Source of the DNA: an uncultured Acetatifactor sp.
GTDB taxonomy: Bacteria > Bacillota > Clostridia > Lachnospirales > Lachnospiraceae
Reading direction: 5' to 3'
Assembly (NCBI GenBank): GCA_910585015.1
Contig: CAJUCT010000006.1
Location: 1 to 8,293, forward strand
Length of the DNA: 8,293 nucleotides
This document shows, in pieces, positions 5,872 through 8,293 of this stretch (its first letter is position 1; each line of letters opens with the position of its first letter). Under the pieces are notes generated by a model, which ran no database searches, was not told where the DNA came from, and saw only the letters and a list, made by a program, of their open reading frames with translations. The translations under genes were made by a program, and so were the position numbers.

Positions 5872-6864
5872 ATGGCAGGATTTGAAAACATCATAGGACA
5901 GGAGCAGATCAAGGCGCATCTGCAGGGGGCTCTGGAGTCTAAAAAAGTATCTCACGCTTATATAATCAACGGAGAAAAATCCTCCGGCAAGGAATTTATC
6001 GCCAGAATATTTGCTATGGCGCTGCAGTGTGAACAGGGGGGCAAAGAACCCTGTAACGAGTGCCGTTCCTGTAAACAGGCACTGTCCAAAAACCAGCCGG
6101 ATATCATCTATGTGAGCCATGAGAAACCCAATACGATCAGTGTGGATGACATTCGCGCGCAGGTGAATAATGATGTGGTCATCAAACCCTACAGCAGCCG
6201 CTACAAGGTATACATTATCAATGAGGCGGAGAAGATGAAGCCGCAGGCCCAGAACGCCATACTGAAGACACTGGAGGAGCCGCCGGAGTATGTGGTGATT
6301 CTGCTGCTGGTATCCAATGTCAACTCGCTGCTGCCCACAATTCTGAGCCGCTGTGTGCTGCTGAATATGAAGCCGGTCAGGGACTCCCTGGTGAAAAAGT
6401 ATCTGATGGAGGAATTGCGGATACCGGATTACAAGGCGGATGTCTGCGTGGCTTTTGCCAGAGGCAATGTGGGGAAAGCCAAGGCGCTGGCCTCCAGCGA
6501 GGAGTTCGAGAATGTGAAGAGCGAGGCGCTGGGGCTGCTGAAATACGTACAGGATATGGAGATCCCGGAGATTGTCACAGCCATCAAAAAGATCGGCGAG
6601 TACAGGCTGGATGTCAACGATTATCTGGATATTCTGGCTATATGGTACCGGGATGTACTGCTGTTCAAGGCCACGGCGGATGTCAATCACCTGGTGTTCA
6701 GAGAGGAGATTCAGGCCATCCGAAAAGTGGCGGGGCGCAGCAGTTATGAGGGCATTGAAAATGTGATCCGGGCGCTGGACAAGGCTAAAAGGCGTCTGGA
6801 TGCCAATGTGAATTTTGACCTGGCGATGGAACTGCTCTTCCTGGAAATGAAGGAAAACGGGTAA
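5872..6864 (+). CDS. holB: DNA polymerase III subunit delta prime (clamp loader)
   Basis: A 330-residue AAA+ protein, the delta prime subunit of the clamp loader that places the beta sliding clamp on primed DNA. A P-loop-like segment GEKSSGKE (34-41) opens the ATPase domain. A zinc module follows with C53, C61, C64 and C67 (spacing 7-2-2). The Walker B region reads VYIINEAEKM (113-122), not a classical DExx. QNAILKTLEEPPE (127-139) and the sensor region ending LLPTILSRC (153-161) follow; the SRC motif carries the arginine (R160) expected to act in trans on a neighbouring subunit. The collar domain is about 215-330. Length fits the B. subtilis protein. ATG 5872 has AGGAGG (5859-5864) upstream; an in-frame open stretch back to 5755 overlaps yaaR and is not coding. 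Confidence 0.95.
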   Translation: MAGFENIIGQEQIKAHLQGALESKKVSHAYIINGEKSSGKEFIARIFAMALQCEQGGKEPCNECRSCKQALSKNQPDIIYVSHEKPNTISVDDIRAQVNNDVVIKPYSSRYKVYIINEAEKMKPQAQNAILKTLEEPPEYVVILLLVSNVNSLLPTILSRCVLLNMKPVRDSLVKKYLMEELRIPDYKADVCVAFARGNVGKAKALASSEEFENVKSEALGLLKYVQDMEIPEIVTAIKKIGEYRLDVNDYLDILAIWYRDVLLFKATADVNHLVFREEIQAIRKVAGRSSYEGIENVIRALDKAKRRLDANVNFDLAMELLFLEMKENG

Positions 6865-6875
6865 GAATTTTCCTC

Positions 6876-6904
6876 TTTCCAGACAGGGGGGATTGTGTTA
6901 AAAT
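6876..6904 (+). promoter_or_regulatory. Candidate promoter for ricT
   Basis: TTTCCA (6876-6881, four of six) lies 17 bases before TAAAAT (6899-6904, five of six), which is preceded by TGT to give an extended -10 box. Transcription would begin near 6911, placing the 15-bp inverted repeat in a leader of about 134 bases before ricT. Confidence 0.4.
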
Positions 6905-6927
6905 AAGTGAATACTCAAACAGATTAT

Positions 6928-6991
6928 ACTACATAACGCCAGAATTTACCGTATAGCACTGGTTAAATATATATGGCTGGCGTTATGTAGT
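6928..6991 (+). repeat. Perfect 15-bp inverted repeat in the holB-ricT spacer
   Basis: Bases 6928-6942 (actacataacgccag) and 6977-6991 (ctggcgttatgtagt) are exact reverse complements with 34 bases between them. The interior can add a short acc/ggt stem. No T-run follows on either strand, so it is not a standard terminator. No target-site duplication is seen at its edges. It could be a structured RNA leader, a protein-binding site, or a very short non-coding mobile palindrome. Confidence 0.85.
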
Positions 6992-7044
6992 CAGGTTGCT
7001 CGAAAATTTTAACTGTTTAGCAGTATAAAAAGTGAGGTATATAG

Positions 7045-8293
7045 ATGACAAAAGTAGTTGGTATAAGGTTTCGCACTGCGGGTAAGATCTATTTTTTTGA
7101 CCCGCTGCATTTTGAGATAAAGAGAGGAGAAAATGTGATAGTGGAGACTGCCAGAGGCATTGAGTTCGGCACGGCAGTCAGCGATGCCAGGGAAGTGGAG
7201 GATGACAAGGTGGTTCAGCCCCTGAAGCCGGTGCTGCGGATCGCTACGGAAAGAGACAAGGAGCAGGAAGCGGCCAATAAGCAGAAGGAGAAGGATGCCT
7301 TTAAAATCTGTCTGGAGAAGATTCAGAAGCACGGTCTGGAGATGAAACTGATTGATGCGGAATATACTTTCGACAACAATAAGGTGCTGTTCTATTTCAC
7401 CGCGGACGGTCGTATCGACTTCCGCGAGTTGGTGAAGGATCTGGCGGGCGTGTTTAAGACCCGCATAGAACTGCGGCAGATCGGTGTGAGGGACGAGACG
7501 AAAATTCTGGGAGGGATCGGCATCTGCGGCAGACCGCTGTGTTGCCATACACATCTGTCGGATTTTATTCCGGTGTCCATCAAGATGGCAAAGGAGCAGA
7601 ATCTGTCCCTGAATCCCACCAAGATCTCCGGCGTATGCGGCAGGCTGATGTGCTGCCTGAAGCATGAGGAGGATACCTATGAGGAGTTAAACCGCAGACT
7701 CCCCAATATCGGAGATTACGTGACCACCGAGGACGGCCTGCGGGGTGAGGTACACAGCGTTAATGTGCTGCGCCAGCTGGTGAAGGTGGTTGTGGACAAG
7801 GATGACGAGAAAGAGATTCTGGAATATCCGGTGGAAGAACTGCGATTCAGACGCCGTCATGGCAAGAAAGAACAGATGGATCTGTCCAAAGAGGAATTGC
7901 AGGAATTGGAACGCATGGAGCAGGAAGACCAGATAGAGAGCCAGGAGCAGGAGGAGAAGCCGGTTTCCCAGGGAGGCAGACAGGAGAGCGGTGAACATTC
8001 CAGAGATGCCAGTCAGGAAAAGCGGGAACGTTGGGAGCGTGGTGAACGCCAGGAAAGGTCAGACAGATCAGATAGAAGGGATCGGACAAGCCGTGACAGG
8101 CGTCAGGACCATACCCAGCGGCAGCAGGAAACCGGGGAACGGCTGCAGCGTCAAGATAGGGGCGAACGCTATGGCCGGGACAACGGTCAGGAACGGGGCG
8201 AACGCTATGGCCGGGACAACGGTCAGGAACGGGGCGAGCGCTATGGCCGGGACAACGGTCAGGAACGGGGCGAACGCTATGGCCGGGACAACG
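7045..8293 (+). CDS. ricT: PSP1-domain protein RicT (YaaT), with arginine-rich C-terminal extension; partial
   Basis: The frame is open for 416 codons and runs off the right edge, so the C-terminus is missing. Residues 1-145 contain the PSP1 fold, with RFRTAGKIYFFDP (8-20) and the ELVKDLAGVFKTRIELRQIG stretch (128-147). Two matching cysteine motifs follow, CGRPLCC (161-167) and CGRLMCC (198-204), each giving three cysteines. In B. subtilis, RicT cysteines of this region hold a [4Fe-4S] cluster in the RicA-RicF-RicT complex that aids RNase Y in mRNA maturation. ATG 7045 has GTGAGG (7032-7037) seven bases upstream. After about residue 270 the protein becomes low-complexity: first Glu/Gln-rich (276-310), then Arg/Asp/Ser-rich, then a 12-residue repeat from residue 373. 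B. subtilis YaaT, about 275 residues as I recall, has no such tail. The function of the tail is unknown; RNA binding is an inference from its charge and Arg-Gly steps. Confidence 0.93.
   Translation, partial: MTKVVGIRFRTAGKIYFFDPLHFEIKRGENVIVETARGIEFGTAVSDAREVEDDKVVQPLKPVLRIATERDKEQEAANKQKEKDAFKICLEKIQKHGLEMKLIDAEYTFDNNKVLFYFTADGRIDFRELVKDLAGVFKTRIELRQIGVRDETKILGGIGICGRPLCCHTHLSDFIPVSIKMAKEQNLSLNPTKISGVCGRLMCCLKHEEDTYEELNRRLPNIGDYVTTEDGLRGEVHSVNVLRQLVKVVVDKDDEKEILEYPVEELRFRRRHGKKEQMDLSKEELQELERMEQEDQIESQEQEEKPVSQGGRQESGEHSRDASQEKRERWERGERQERSDRSDRRDRTSRDRRQDHTQRQQETGERLQRQDRGERYGRDNGQERGERYGRDNGQERGERYGRDNGQERGERYGRDN
8161..8293 (+). repeat. 36-bp coding tandem repeats (GERYGRDNGQER) in ricT
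   Basis: Three complete 36-base units (8161-8196, 8197-8232, 8233-8268) and a 25-base partial unit (8269-8293) follow one another without interruption. They differ at only one visible base, A to G at 8238, a silent GAA to GAG change. The unit length is a multiple of three, so copy-number change would keep the frame. The array continues past the window edge; total copy number is unknown. Near-identity at the DNA level points to recent expansion or homogenisation. Confidence 0.97.

Noticed and set aside
5821..6690. A 289-codon open frame on the - strand opposite holB.
   Set aside because: It is antisense to a clearly recognised gene and has no recognisable motifs.
6928..6991. The 15-bp inverted repeat considered as an intrinsic terminator for holB.
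   Set aside because: No T-run follows on either strand, and the 34-base interior is much longer than a normal terminator loop.
8161..8293. The 36-bp periodic repeats considered as a CRISPR array.
   Set aside because: The units are directly adjacent with no unique spacers and lie in frame inside ricT.

Overview
The window most likely comes from a Gram-positive anaerobe of the class Clostridia, probably a Lachnospiraceae-type gut bacterium (inference). The grounds are strong purine-rich ribosome binding sites, a dense tRNA cluster followed by co-directional housekeeping genes, a short-form pyruvate kinase without the extra C-terminal domain found in Bacillus, and a yaaR-holB-ricT block that is Firmicutes-specific. 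Every gene I support lies on the + strand.

Region 1 (1-ca. 740) is a six-gene tRNA cluster, Asp(GTC)-Val(TAC)-Thr(TGT)-Tyr(GTA)-fMet(CAT)-Phe(GAA), ending in a strong hairpin terminator. No gene encodes its own CCA end. An inverted repeat sits just before the first tRNA and in all five inter-tRNA spacers. The first 95 bases resemble rRNA-operon spacer sequence, so the cluster probably continues a transcript that starts upstream.

Region 2 (ca. 740-3000) is a two-gene unit: an HD-domain metal-dependent phosphohydrolase of unknown substrate, and a PLP-dependent Orn/Lys/Arg decarboxylase-family protein of the short YaaO type. A small terminator hairpin follows.

Region 3 (3000-5145) holds pyruvate kinase, very tightly followed by a guanylate-kinase-fold protein whose catalytic motifs are only partly conserved. 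Region 4 (5146-8293) holds a 242-base spacer, then yaaR (DUF327), holB (DNA polymerase III delta prime) and ricT (PSP1-domain protein, RNase Y cofactor). ricT runs off the right edge.

Taken together, the order decarboxylase - nucleotide-kinase fold - yaaR - holB - ricT parallels the Bacillus subtilis yaaO-tmk-yaaQ-yaaR-holB-yaaT order. Here pyruvate kinase is inserted, a GMP-kinase-like protein occupies the tmk position, and no yaaQ is seen. The least expected elements are the near-identical 36-bp tandem repeats encoding an arginine-rich tail on RicT and a perfect 15-bp inverted repeat in the holB-ricT spacer. I did not find an obviously new defence, mobile or biosynthetic system; this is mostly ordinary core genome with a few unusual details.
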